Shown here: in pieces, positions 44,304 to 52,312 of the stretch | Layout: each line of letters starts with the position of its first letter | Position numbering within the stretch: the stretch's first letter is position 1 | DNA from: Pirellulales bacterium | GTDB taxonomy: Bacteria; Planctomycetota; Planctomycetia; Pirellulales; PALSA-1355 | Direction: 5' to 3' | NCBI GenBank assembly: GCA_022844125.1 | Contig: JALHMI010000017.1 | Coordinates: 29,687-93,686, forward strand | DNA: 64,000 nucleotides | Translations under genes and position numbers: made by a program | Notes under the pieces: model-generated | Seen by the model: the letters and a program-made list of their open reading frames with translations, nothing else | The model's database searches: none | What the model was told of the DNA's origin: nothing

Positions 44304-45383
44304 CTAGAACAGTCGCATCTGCCCCGTCGTCTGCCGCGGCGGCGTGAACTGCGAATGATCAAATGGCGGAAACGCCCGGTCCAGCCCATGCTTCTTGCGA
44401 AAAACTTCGAACGTGCGAGTGATCCCCTCGGCGTAATTCCCCTGCCCCCGCATCCGGGTGCCGAAACGCGCGTCGTTCATCTTTCCGCCGCGCGTCTCGC
44501 GCACGAGGCCCAACACTCGCTCGGCCTTGTCGGGATAGTTGCGCGCGACCCATTCTTCAAAAATCGGCCGCACCGCCATCGGCAGCCGCAAGAGCGTGAA
44601 GCTCGCCCGCCAGGCCCCGGCTTCCTTGGCCGCGGCCAGCAGCGCCGGCAGCTCCTGGTCGTTCAGTCCCGGAATGATCGGGGCCGTCATCACGCCGGTC
44701 GGCACGCCCGCCTCGGACAGCTCGCGAATCGCCCGCAGCCGCGCGGTCGGCGTTGCGGTGCGCGGTTCCATCGTGCGGGCCAGCGTTTCGTCGAGTGTCG
44801 TGACGCTCACGTGTACGTGAACCAGGTTCCGCTTCGCCAGTTCCGCGAGCAGATCGATGTCGCGCGTCACGAGCGCGTTCTTGGTCACAATGCCCAGCGG
44901 TTGCCGCGCTTCGAGCATCACTTCCAGACAGGCCCGTGTCAGCCGATACGTGCGCTCGGCGGGTTGATAGCAGTCGGTGACGCCCGAGATGACGATCAGC
45001 TCTCCCTGCCAGTTGGGCTCAGCGAGTTCCGCCCGCAGCCGCTCGGCAATGTCGTGCTTCACGAGGATCCGCGACTCGAAATCGAGTCCCGCGTTCATCC
45101 CCAGGTACTCATGGCTCGGCCGGGCGTAGCAATAGGCACAACCATGCTCGCAGCCGCGATATGGATTGATGCTGTAGCGAAAGCCAATGTCGGGGCTGTC
45201 GTTGTGCGAGATCACCGTCCGGCTGCGATCGGGCAAAAACTCCGTCGGCATGCGCGTGACGACCGGCAGGCCATCAGCCGGGTCGAACTGCTCGAAGTCA
45301 TCGACCTGATGCACACTCTCGAAGCGATTGCCGGGATTGGCGCCCGCGGCGCGGCCGACCGGCGGAGGAATTTGCATGGTCAT
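44304..45383 (-). CDS. PA0069-type radical SAM protein (SplB-related)
   Basis: A 359-residue radical SAM protein. The cluster motif is CEHGCAYCYARPSHEYLGM (CxxxCxxC) preceded by GFRYSINPYRGC, the signature of the PA0069 group, related to spore photoproduct lyase. Later: GVTDCYQPAERTYRLTRACL, ALVTRDIDLL, HVSVTTLDE and TAPIIPGLND. The C-terminus RKKHGLDRAFPPFDHSQFTP and MRLF end the protein. Function of the group is not established; DNA repair is often proposed by similarity. The ATG at 45383 or 45377 may start it, the long upstream frame being non-coding. An operator-like TACAGTA array lies 39-75 bases upstream. Confidence 0.88.
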   Translation of the reverse strand: MTMQIPPPVGRAAGANPGNRFESVHQVDDFEQFDPADGLPVVTRMPTEFLPDRSRTVISHNDSPDIGFRYSINPYRGCEHGCAYCYARPSHEYLGMNAGLDFESRILVKHDIAERLRAELAEPNWQGELIVISGVTDCYQPAERTYRLTRACLEVMLEARQPLGIVTKNALVTRDIDLLAELAKRNLVHVHVSVTTLDETLARTMEPRTATPTARLRAIRELSEAGVPTGVMTAPIIPGLNDQELPALLAAAKEAGAWRASFTLLRLPMAVRPIFEEWVARNYPDKAERVLGLVRETRGGKMNDARFGTRMRGQGNYAEGITRTFEVFRKKHGLDRAFPPFDHSQFTPPRQTTGQMRLF

Positions 45384-45422
45384 GAGAGCTGAATACTCCC
45401 GCGGACATGGCTGGAATTGGGA

Positions 45423-45460
45423 TACAGTACAAATGTACAGTATCTGCCTGTACGGTACAA
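45423..45460 (-). promoter_or_regulatory. Operator-like array of TACAGTA repeats
   Basis: The 38 bases contain TACAGTA (45423), TACAGTA (45436) and TACGGTA (45451), with GTACAAATGTAC (45427-45438) forming a perfect 4-4-4 palindrome. It resembles the AGTACnnnnGTaC form of LexA boxes from cyanobacteria. It lies just upstream of the PA0069-type gene. Confidence 0.45.
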
Positions 45461-45490
45461 GGTCGTGAACAATTCCGGAAGTTCGGCAAC

Positions 45491-45907
45491 TCAGCTTGCG
45501 CCGCTGCGTCGTCTTTTGAGCCAATAGGCCAAGGCGCTTCCAGCCATCGCCGCCGGCGCGCCAAAAATGAGAAAGACTGGGAACATCATCACCCAGTACC
45601 GGAGAAACTCGAGCAGTGGCTGGTCGAGTAGGTCGGGCGCAAAGAACGCACCAAAAAGCCCTAATGGCAAAGGTGTCAGGACTGCGGACACTGGCGGCGC
45701 CCTGAGTAGTTGCGCTCGGGAATCCGAAAACTTGCCAACTCCGATGCCGATAGCAAACGGGATCACTACATACGTCACCCACATCGGCCAAAATTGTCGA
45801 TCCGTAAGAGCCATCGCAATGGCCACGGAAGTCACCGCGGTCAGGACCAACATTCCAGCCACGCTGAATTGGACGCGTCGAGCACGCTTCTCGGAGCGAT
45901 CGCTCAT
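45491..45907 (-). CDS. Four-helix membrane protein of unknown function
   Basis: A 138-residue protein with a basic N-terminus ([15 protein letters not shown]) and four hydrophobic segments: [50 protein letters not shown] and [18 protein letters not shown]. It ends with [13 protein letters not shown]. The N-terminal pattern ([20 protein letters not shown]) is similar to many planctomycete small membrane proteins that begin with QFSL..LL..T-type helices; no function is known. Separate from the PA0069 gene by about 100 bases with an operator-like sequence. Confidence 0.55.
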   Translation of the reverse strand: MSDRSEKRARRVQFSVAGMLVLTAVTSVAIAMALTDRQFWPMWVTYVVIPFAIGIGVGKFSDSRAQLLRAPPVSAVLTPLPLGLFGAFFAPDLLDQPLLEFLRYWVMMFPVFLIFGAPAAMAGSALAYWLKRRRSGAS

Positions 45908-46027
45908 ACAGTCAATCTTAATTCGACTGGCGACATTGGAGCAACTTCCGGTTTCCGTCGGCCGACGATACCGTTACGATGACGCCCGCTCCAGCGATTC
46001 CCACTCCCACCACAGCTCGGTAGCACG

Positions 46028-47242
46028 ATGCCGAAACCAAAACGCGCGGCGCGAACCTCGTTCTCCCAAAAGCTCGCCAGCTGGCTGCGCGAAGACCCGC
46101 TCGACGCCCTGCTCATCGCCTTCCCCGTGGCAATCGCCATGCGGCTGGCCGGCGTCGATGACCTCTGGATCTTCGTCGTCTCCTGCGTGGCGATCGTGCC
46201 GCTGGCGGGGCTGATGGGCCGCGCCACCGAAGCGCTTGCCCACACGCTCGGTCCCGGCATCGGCGGCCTCTTGAATGCCACGTTCGGCAACGCGGCCGAA
46301 CTGATCATCGCGCTCGCGGCCCTTTGGAAAGGCCCCCAGATGTACCCGCTCGTGAAAGCCTCGATCACGGGCTCGATCATCGGCAACGTACTGCTGGTGC
46401 TGGGGCTCTCGATCATGCTCGGCGGATTCAAGTACGCCTACCAGCGCTACAACCGCACGGCCGCCAGCATGGGCGCCACGCTCCTGGCCCTGGCCACGAT
46501 CGGCCTGATCATGCCGACGTTGTATTACTATGTGTTCGCCTCGGCGATGCCGCTGCCGCCCGAGGAACTCGAAACGGTTGAGTTCCTCAGCGAAGAGATC
46601 GCCGTGGTGCTGGCCGTGGTCTACGTGCTCAGCCTGGTGTTCATGTTCGTCACGCACAAGAACCTGTTCTCGGGCGAAAGCCCTGTGAGCGAAGCCCCCG
46701 CCGCTCCGGCAGCCATTCTTGCCGATACGGAACCTCACTGGGGGCGAAAAGCGGCCATGACCGTGCTGCTGGTGGCCACCGCGGGCGTGGCAATTGTCGC
46801 CGAGATGCTCATCGCTTCGGTCGAAACGGCAGCGCACGAGCTGGGGATGAGCCGCGTGTTCGTGGGCGTGATCGTCGTGGCGATTGTCGGCAACGCCGCC
46901 GAACACTCGACGGCCATTCTCGTGGCGCTCAAGAACAAGATGGACCTCTCGGTGAACATCGCCGTGGGGAGCAGCATTCAGATCGCGCTGTTCGTGGCCC
47001 CGGTGCTGGTGTTCGCCAGCATGCTGATGGGGCACGAGCAAACGCTCGATCTGCACTTTACGCCGATGGAGATTGTGGCCGTGATCGCCTCGATTGCGAT
47101 CCTGGCGCTGATCGCCCAGGATGGCGAAAGCCACTGGTTCGAAGGTGTCATGCTGCTGGCCGTGTATGCGATCCTGGCCCTGGCCTTCTACCACCTCGGC
47201 GACATCGGCGCGCCCGAACTCACCGAGATCCCTGGGCACTGA
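46028..47242 (+). CDS. cax: Calcium/proton exchanger (CaCA family, Cax type)
   Basis: A 404-residue antiporter with 11 membrane helices that exports Ca2+ in exchange for H+. The two alpha-repeat motifs typical of CaCA exchangers are both present: [20 protein letters not shown] and [18 protein letters not shown], with GNxxE in each. An acidic stretch between the halves is here replaced by a loop rich in Ala and Pro ([11 protein letters not shown]). Start ATG 46028 gives a short basic N-terminus. It is alone on the plus strand and followed by R2 repeat copy c. Confidence 0.94.
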   Translation: MPKPKRAARTSFSQKLASWLREDPLDALLIAFPVAIAMRLAGVDDLWIFVVSCVAIVPLAGLMGRATEALAHTLGPGIGGLLNATFGNAAELIIALAALWKGPQMYPLVKASITGSIIGNVLLVLGLSIMLGGFKYAYQRYNRTAASMGATLLALATIGLIMPTLYYYVFASAMPLPPEELETVEFLSEEIAVVLAVVYVLSLVFMFVTHKNLFSGESPVSEAPAAPAAILADTEPHWGRKAAMTVLLVATAGVAIVAEMLIASVETAAHELGMSRVFVGVIVVAIVGNAAEHSTAILVALKNKMDLSVNIAVGSSIQIALFVAPVLVFASMLMGHEQTLDLHFTPMEIVAVIASIAILALIAQDGESHWFEGVMLLAVYAILALAFYHLGDIGAPELTEIPGH

Positions 47243-47244
47243 CC

Positions 47245-47380
47245 GGGTGCCACAGGTGGCCGTGAGCGCGGCTCACCTGTGCTCGTTGTTGCTCGCCCAA
47301 TGCTATTCTCTCGGCCGGCCTGTTTCTCCTTCCAAATTCCGCGCTGCACAGTTGACTGCTACGCAGCACCTGTGGCACTC
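47245..47380 (+). repeat. R2 repeat, copy c
   Basis: 136 bases, from GGGTGCCACAGGTGGCCGTG to CAGCACCTGTGGCACTC. It begins three bases after the cax stop codon. The left part forms an additional stem (CACAGGTG, CACCTGTG). Confidence 0.82.
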
Positions 47381-47626
47381 GCGGCACCTAGCGACGTGGG
47401 ACCTCACTCATCCACCGTTACAGCCCGCGCAACCGCACCTCGCCCTGTCTGGCTCGGTCGCCGCGCTCCCTTTCGATTGGAATGATCGCGCGGCGGCTGC
47501 AGGACCCTGCCTGCGCGCGACGAAAACTCGACAGAGTGTCGAGACACGAGAGACGCGTGCGAACCCGCGAGTTGCGCATTTATGCCGGCCAAAGCAGCCA
47601 GTCGACCGAGTGCAAATGTAGCGACC
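47381..47626. other. Intergenic stretch upstream of the CPBP protease
   Basis: About 245 bases. Several frames cross it but no coding evidence; the promoter of the CPBP gene should be here. A short GTGTCGAGACACGAGAG stretch (47537-47553) has dyad symmetry. Confidence 0.35.
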
Positions 47627-48388
47627 ATGCCGACGGCGCTCGACCGCTACATCCGCGAGTCGCGCCGCCCGCTGTCCAGCCTGGCGTTCGTGATTCCGCT
47701 GCTGCTGCTCTATGAAGGCGGGATCATCATCCTCGGCCCGCAGGCCGTGCGCAATGGCGCGGACGTCTGGCTTCGCCAGTTTCTCGACGCGCTCGGCTTC
47801 TCGCAGTACCTCCTGCTACCGGCTTTGACGGTCGGCCTGTTGCTCGCCTGGCATCACGTCTCGCGCGAGAAGTGGCAAGTTTCGGCCGGCGTGGTCTACG
47901 GCATGCTGCTCGAATCGGCCGCGCTGGGACTGATGCTGGTCGCCGTCGCGCGGATCGAAGGCATGCTCGTCGCCAGCGCGCTGTCGGGCAGCGGAATGTC
48001 GGCCGGCGGCGCAGCGGTGGCCACCACTACGGCAATGCCCTTCGAGATGGCCAGCCGCGGCGAGTTTCTCGGCCGGCTGCTGGGCTATATCGGCGCTGGC
48101 GTGTACGAAGAGATGCTGTTCCGCCTGATGCTGATTCCCCCCTTGGCGATCGGGATCAAATACTGCGGCGTGCCGCGCCCCTGGAGCGTGGCCACCGTGG
48201 TGCTGGTGACGAGCGCCGTGTTTTCTGCGGCGCACTACATTGGCCCGCACGGCGACATGCTCGACGCGTTCACGTTCGTGTTTCGCTTTACGGCGGGCGC
48301 GCTGTTCGCGGTGCTGTTCGTCTATCGCGGCTTCGGCGTCGCCGCCGGCACGCACGCCCTGTACGACATCTTCGTCAGCCTCTCCTAG
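47627..48388 (+). CDS. CPBP family intramembrane metalloprotease
   Basis: A 253-residue membrane protein with about seven helices and all CPBP motifs: EEMLFR (EExxxR, motif 1), FSAAH (motif 2) and HALYD (HxxxD, motif 3). N-terminal segments include LSSLAFVIPLLLLYEGGIII and YLLLPALTVGLLLAWHHVS. A Gly/Ser/Ala-rich loop (ALSGSGMSAGGAAVATTTAM) lies before motif 1. CPBP members cleave prenylated or membrane-bound peptides; the substrate is unknown. ATG 47627 is chosen; the frame is open for 15 more codons upstream. Confidence 0.85.
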   Translation: MPTALDRYIRESRRPLSSLAFVIPLLLLYEGGIIILGPQAVRNGADVWLRQFLDALGFSQYLLLPALTVGLLLAWHHVSREKWQVSAGVVYGMLLESAALGLMLVAVARIEGMLVASALSGSGMSAGGAAVATTTAMPFEMASRGEFLGRLLGYIGAGVYEEMLFRLMLIPPLAIGIKYCGVPRPWSVATVVLVTSAVFSAAHYIGPHGDMLDAFTFVFRFTAGALFAVLFVYRGFGVAAGTHALYDIFVSLS

Positions 48389-48496
48389 CCCGCGCCAGTT
48401 CGCGCTGCTAGCAGTTTTTCGCGCGCGATGAAACACCGCGCACGCGCCATGTCAAGATGCAATTCACGCTCACTGCGCGCGATTCAAAAAGTCTCT

Positions 48497-48524
48497 TTGT
48501 CGGCCTCAGGGGCGAGCATATAAT
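48497..48524 (+). promoter_or_regulatory. Sigma-70-like promoter for DUF2617 gene
   Basis: A perfect TATAAT (48519-48524) with TTGTCG 16 bases upstream (48497-48502). Transcription would start near 48531, 50 bases before the GTG at 48581. Confidence 0.6.
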
Positions 48525-48580
48525 AGAGCCTGTCGCACCCGTGTTCGCCCCCCACCATCTCTCGCCAGGAGCCCCGCGCT

Positions 48581-49120
48581 GTGCTTTCCGTCAGGCCGAA
48601 AGTCGCTGAGCTGGTGTTTCAACTTTACGGCCGCTCGCTGCACCCGGAGTTGTTCCAGGTCTACAGCACGCGGACTGTGGAGCGCGGCGGGTACGAGGCC
48701 ACGGTTTGCATCACCAGCGCGGGTCACTTTGTCACCTGGCGCTACCAGGGGCTGACACTCACCGAGGTGGCCACCAGCGCTCACCACCCACTGCCGCAGA
48801 AACGCCGGCTGATCTCCTGCCGCCTCAAGGGCGCCGGGAGCGACCAGGTCGACTGCCGCGGAGGCGCCCGCTACAAGGTTGAGTTCCAGCTTGAGCCGGT
48901 CGAGCCCGAGGTGTTCTGGACTTTCCAGCAGGAACTGGCCGGCGAAGGCGAGCACCAGGGCATGCTGCACCGCTTCGACTCCAGCGGCCGGATGGCACTC
49001 GGCGCATTAAGCTACATCAACCTCCAGGCTCGCAATCGCAGCCTCTTGGTGCAGGCCTTCCACACCTTCCCGGACGATTACGCGATCGTCAAAAGCCAGT
49101 CGCGGTTCGAGATTCCGTAG
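48581..49120 (+). CDS. DUF2617 family protein
   Basis: A 179-residue soluble protein matching the DUF2617 pattern: VAELVFQLYGRSLHPELFQV, GGYEATVCITSAGHFVTWRY, LPQKRRLISCRLKGAGSD, YKVEFQLEPVEPEVFWTFQQ and YINLQARNRSLLVQAFHTFP, ending KSQSRFEIP. The family is conserved in Planctomycetes and Actinobacteria; no function is known. GTG 48581 has AGGAG eight bases upstream (48568-48572) and a clear promoter, so the start is well supported. Confidence 0.75.
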   Translation: MLSVRPKVAELVFQLYGRSLHPELFQVYSTRTVERGGYEATVCITSAGHFVTWRYQGLTLTEVATSAHHPLPQKRRLISCRLKGAGSDQVDCRGGARYKVEFQLEPVEPEVFWTFQQELAGEGEHQGMLHRFDSSGRMALGALSYINLQARNRSLLVQAFHTFPDDYAIVKSQSRFEIP

Positions 49121-49290
49121 GGCTTTCGATCGCATGTTGCCCCTGTGTGTCGCCCTGACAGGGCTAGTCGCGAGGAACGACGAGCGTCAGATCCGCAGGG
49201 CGTTGCCCTGGGCTGGCATGTTACGGGCTACGGCCGAGGAGCTTCCAGCCGAACGCCGTCGATTATCCCGAACCGCATGCATCGCGTTCG
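49121..49290. repeat. R4-like repeat fragment between convergent genes
   Basis: Contains GCCCTGACAGGGC and, at 49205-49222, GCCCTGGGCTGGCATGTT, one arm of the R4 inverted repeat found at 57561-57739. It lies between the ends of DUF2617 and the alpha/beta hydrolase. Confidence 0.55.
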
Positions 49291-50121
49291 CTACGGCCAC
49301 ACCTGCTCGCTCAAAAACTTGCGGATCGCCGCGTTCACCGGCCCCGGGTTCTCCATCGGCGACATGTGACCCGCACGCGGAATCACTTCCAGCGTCGCCT
49401 CCGGAATCTGCTCGGCGAACGATCGCATCTCCTCGGGACTCGAGATTGCATCGTGTTCGCCCACGATCACCAGCGTCGGCTGCGTCATGTTCGCCAGCTT
49501 CGGCCGAAAGTCGATCCGCTCGGCCATCCCGCGCAGCGCCGCCGCCGCACCTACCGGCGAAGTGGCCAGCATCACCTGACGCGTCTTTTCGACAATGTCC
49601 GGTTGCTTCTCGATCGAGAGCGGCGCGAACAGCTTCGGGATCATGCCGGCAGTGAGCGACTCGGTGTTTCCCTCGGCCAACAACTTGGCCGCCGTCTCAT
49701 GGCGTCCCTGCGCCGCTTCCGGCGTGTCGGGCGCCGCCCGCGTGTCGCACAGAATCAGCCCGGCAAGCCGCGTGCGATGCCGTCGCCAGAACTCAAACGC
49801 GACATAGCCCCCCATCGAAAGGCCGCACACGACAACCGGCTCTTTGATCTCCAGCCATTCGAGATGCTGCACGACGTCGTCCGCCATCTCGGCCATCATC
49901 GAAACGGCCTTCTCTGGTTCGGGCGTCGGCAGCGTGCTTCCGCCAAACCCGCGCAGGTCCGGTGCAATCACGCGATAGCTCGAGGCGAACGAGTCGAACT
50001 GCGATTCCCACATCGTGTGGTCGAGCGGAAAGCCGTGCAGGAAGACGATCGGGTGTCCCTTGCCTTCGGCCGCGACGACGGAGTTGACGGCGAGGAGTTC
50101 TTCACGATCGTCCATACTCAT
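49291..50121 (-). CDS. Alpha/beta fold hydrolase
   Basis: A 276-residue soluble hydrolase. The oxyanion region is IVFLHGFPLDHTMWESQF, the nucleophile elbow is VCGLSMGGYVAFEF (GxSxG), the acid residue lies in VIVGEHDAISSPEEM, and the catalytic His is in RAGHMSPMENP. A cap with AKLLAEGNTESLTAGMIPKL sits between. The pattern resembles 3-oxoadipate enol-lactonase and esterase-type hydrolases (VIAPDLRGFGGS), but substrate is unknown. ATG 50121 starts MSMDDREELL; ATG 50115 is an alternative. It lies on the same strand as the TPR gene, with R1 and R2 fragments between. Confidence 0.86.
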   Translation of the reverse strand: MSMDDREELLAVNSVVAAEGKGHPIVFLHGFPLDHTMWESQFDSFASSYRVIAPDLRGFGGSTLPTPEPEKAVSMMAEMADDVVQHLEWLEIKEPVVVCGLSMGGYVAFEFWRRHRTRLAGLILCDTRAAPDTPEAAQGRHETAAKLLAEGNTESLTAGMIPKLFAPLSIEKQPDIVEKTRQVMLATSPVGAAAALRGMAERIDFRPKLANMTQPTLVIVGEHDAISSPEEMRSFAEQIPEATLEVIPRAGHMSPMENPGPVNAAIRKFLSEQVWP

Positions 50122-50159
50122 GTGGTGCTGCCTTAAGGTTTCCGCGCGTCGTACGCTGG

Positions 50160-50195
50160 AGGGCACAGGTGGCCGTGAGCGCGGCTCATCTGTGC
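50160..50195 (+). repeat. R2 repeat, partial copy d
   Basis: Left half of R2: GGGCACAGGTGGCCGTGAGC followed by GCGGCTCATCTGTGC. The right arm is missing. Confidence 0.65.
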
Positions 50196-50222
50196 AAGTA
50201 AGATGCCAACTTCAAACGGGCT

Positions 50223-50259
50223 GGGTGGCACTGCCGACAACAAGTTGTCGCTGCTACCC
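50223..50259 (-). repeat. R1 repeat, compact copy f
   Basis: 37 bases hold both ends of R1: GGGTGGCACTGCCGACAAC and GTTGTCGCTGCTACCC joined directly, as if the inner part had been deleted. Confidence 0.65.
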
Positions 50260-50316
50260 GATGAACCCGCCAAAACGGTTAACGGCGTCGTGCGGCACCT
50301 GCCACTCACTCCCCCG

Positions 50317-52110
50317 CTACTTCCCGGCCGCTGCTTTATCGCGCGCCGCGCGAAACTCGTCGAGTGCCCGGCGGATGGAACGCGTGTGCGGATCGAGTCG
50401 CAGGGCTTCTTCCTGCGAGGCGATGGCCGCGGCAATATCCCCTTTGGCAAAGTGGGCGTGCGCGAGCGTGTCGTACAAGCCGCCCAACCGCGACGGCGGA
50501 TCGCCATGCGCCTTGGCCAGCTCGATCGACTTCTTCGAGAGCTCGACGGCCTCTTCCTTATCGCCTTCGGTGTTGGCGATCAGCCACGCGATCTGGTTGT
50601 AGTTTGTCGAGTTCTCCGGATCGTCGTCAATCCGGCTGCGGCACAGGTCGATGAACTCCTTGCTGAAGGCCGCGATCGCGGCCCGCCGCTTCGCGTCCCC
50701 TGCGGTGATCTTGTAGAGCTCGATCAGGGCCTCGATGTTGCCGCGATTTTGCGAAAGCGATTGATCCAAGAGCGTCCGCTGCCGTTCGACGTCCCCCTCC
50801 TGCTGCGCCTGGCAGGCCTGGTAGAAATACAAGTCGGAGCGGAGCGCATCGACGCTGGTTTCAAATTGCTGTTGCTGGGCCGCGCGCACCCGTTGCATGA
50901 TCGCCGGATCCTTGTCGGCCGCCACGAGCAAGTCTTCGATCAGCTTCGCCGCCGCGGCGTCCTGCTGCTGGTCGTGGTGACTATTGGCCAGGAGCTTGCG
51001 GGCCATCACGTCCCACTGGGTGCCGGCCGGTCCCAGTCGGATCGCTTCGGCCCATTCGCGATCGGCCCAGCGTGGCAAGCCGCGATCGCCCAAGCGGCTG
51101 GCCAGCAGGACGTGTTCCTGCTGACTGTCGCCATGAATCGCCAGCGCCCGCCCGGCGGCCTGCTCGGCCAGTTCCGGGTTGCCTTGGGCCAGGCGGGCTT
51201 CGGCCAGCATGTACATCAGCACCGCGTCGACCTCGAAGCTGGCGTTGAAACGCTCGGCCACCAGGTCGATCATGGTCCAGCTTTTCCGTTTCGCCAGCCA
51301 ATCGATCAACTCGCCCAGCGATTGCGAATCGCCGCGCTCGACCTGGATCATTTGCCGCACGACGGGCTCGATCTGATCGGCTCGGCCCAGCTCGTCGAGC
51401 ATCTGCACTTCACGCTTGAGCAGCGCCAGCACGATCTGACTGTCGCTGTCCTGCGGTTGCTTGAGCAGCGTCTCTTGTTCGGCATCGGCCAGGTCCGACC
51501 AGCGCTGGAGCGAACCCGCCGGATCGGTATGCGCCGCCAGATAGACTTCGAGCCATTGCGCCGCCGCCCGCTGCGAACCGGCGAGCTCTGCCTGGACGAC
51601 TTCCGCGCGCCGGGCCCAGCCGTCGTCGTCCTTCGGCGTGCGGCTCATGATCTCGAGCGCCGCCCACTTCGAAAGTTCGAGCGACTTTTCAAACCGCGCG
51701 AGCCGGGTGAGCCACTTCAGCCCCGCGTCGTCCGGCAGCTCGCCGAGCTGTTTGATCTTCGCCCGCCGCTCATCGTCTCCCTGTACCTCATAGTTCTTCA
51801 TGATCTCGCGAATGGGGCGCGGATCGTTTTCGGCCGTCCAGCCCGAGCGAATCCGCCGCACGAGATATCGAGCCTGCATCGCCACTTCGGGGTCGTCGTG
51901 CTGCTGGGCTTCGACCAGGGCGTCGAACGCCGAAAAGCCCAGCTTCATCAGTTGGTCCTGCGCCCGCTGACGAATCGCATACTGCGAGTCGCCAAGCTGC
52001 CCGATGAGCGCGCTCACCTCGGGATCCACCGCGATCGCGACGGGCTGCTCCTGGGCAATCGCCTGGGCAGTTGTCAGCAGACATAGCGCGGCCAGAAATC
52101 GCTTCATCAT
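50317..52110 (-). CDS. Exported HEAT/TPR repeat protein
   Basis: A 597-residue protein with a signal peptide (RFLAALCLLTTAQAIAQEQP). The N-terminal 100 residues contain a HEAT-like helical pair (QLGDSQYAIRQRAQDQLMKL, DALVEAQQHDDPEVAMQARY) typical of planctomycete proteins with a PBS/HEAT motif. The remainder is helical with TPR-like units, most clearly ADREWAEAIRLGPAGTQWDV, LLDQSLSQNRGNIEALIELY and LAHAHFAKGDIAAAIASQEE. No catalytic site is visible. It is likely an extracytoplasmic scaffold. Start ATG 52110 or 52107 after GAGGG; the long upstream frame is not homologous. Function unknown. Confidence 0.78.
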   Translation of the reverse strand: MMKRFLAALCLLTTAQAIAQEQPVAIAVDPEVSALIGQLGDSQYAIRQRAQDQLMKLGFSAFDALVEAQQHDDPEVAMQARYLVRRIRSGWTAENDPRPIREIMKNYEVQGDDERRAKIKQLGELPDDAGLKWLTRLARFEKSLELSKWAALEIMSRTPKDDDGWARRAEVVQAELAGSQRAAAQWLEVYLAAHTDPAGSLQRWSDLADAEQETLLKQPQDSDSQIVLALLKREVQMLDELGRADQIEPVVRQMIQVERGDSQSLGELIDWLAKRKSWTMIDLVAERFNASFEVDAVLMYMLAEARLAQGNPELAEQAAGRALAIHGDSQQEHVLLASRLGDRGLPRWADREWAEAIRLGPAGTQWDVMARKLLANSHHDQQQDAAAAKLIEDLLVAADKDPAIMQRVRAAQQQQFETSVDALRSDLYFYQACQAQQEGDVERQRTLLDQSLSQNRGNIEALIELYKITAGDAKRRAAIAAFSKEFIDLCRSRIDDDPENSTNYNQIAWLIANTEGDKEEAVELSKKSIELAKAHGDPPSRLGGLYDTLAHAHFAKGDIAAAIASQEEALRLDPHTRSIRRALDEFRAARDKAAAGK

Positions 52111-52312
52111 CCCTCGACCTTTCCGTACCCGGTGCTCCGCGACTCCAGCCCGGCGCTCCGCTACTCCAGCATAGCTGACGCGAAAAGTGGCCGAAAGTGC
52201 GGGAAATGTGGCAGCCCCCGCGGTTAGCCCCCGGCTTTGCCGGGGGGCCGTCTCGATTCTCCTCGACGGCATCCGCGCTTGAGCGTGGCGCCATGCACAT
52301 GGCGGTCGCCCA
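52111..52312. other. Intergenic gap between the HEAT/TPR gene and pheT
   Basis: Holds a GC-rich hairpin near 52218-52247 (CCCGCGGTTAGCCCCCGGC followed by TTTGCCGGGGGGCC). This could terminate the pheST transcript. Confidence 0.35.
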
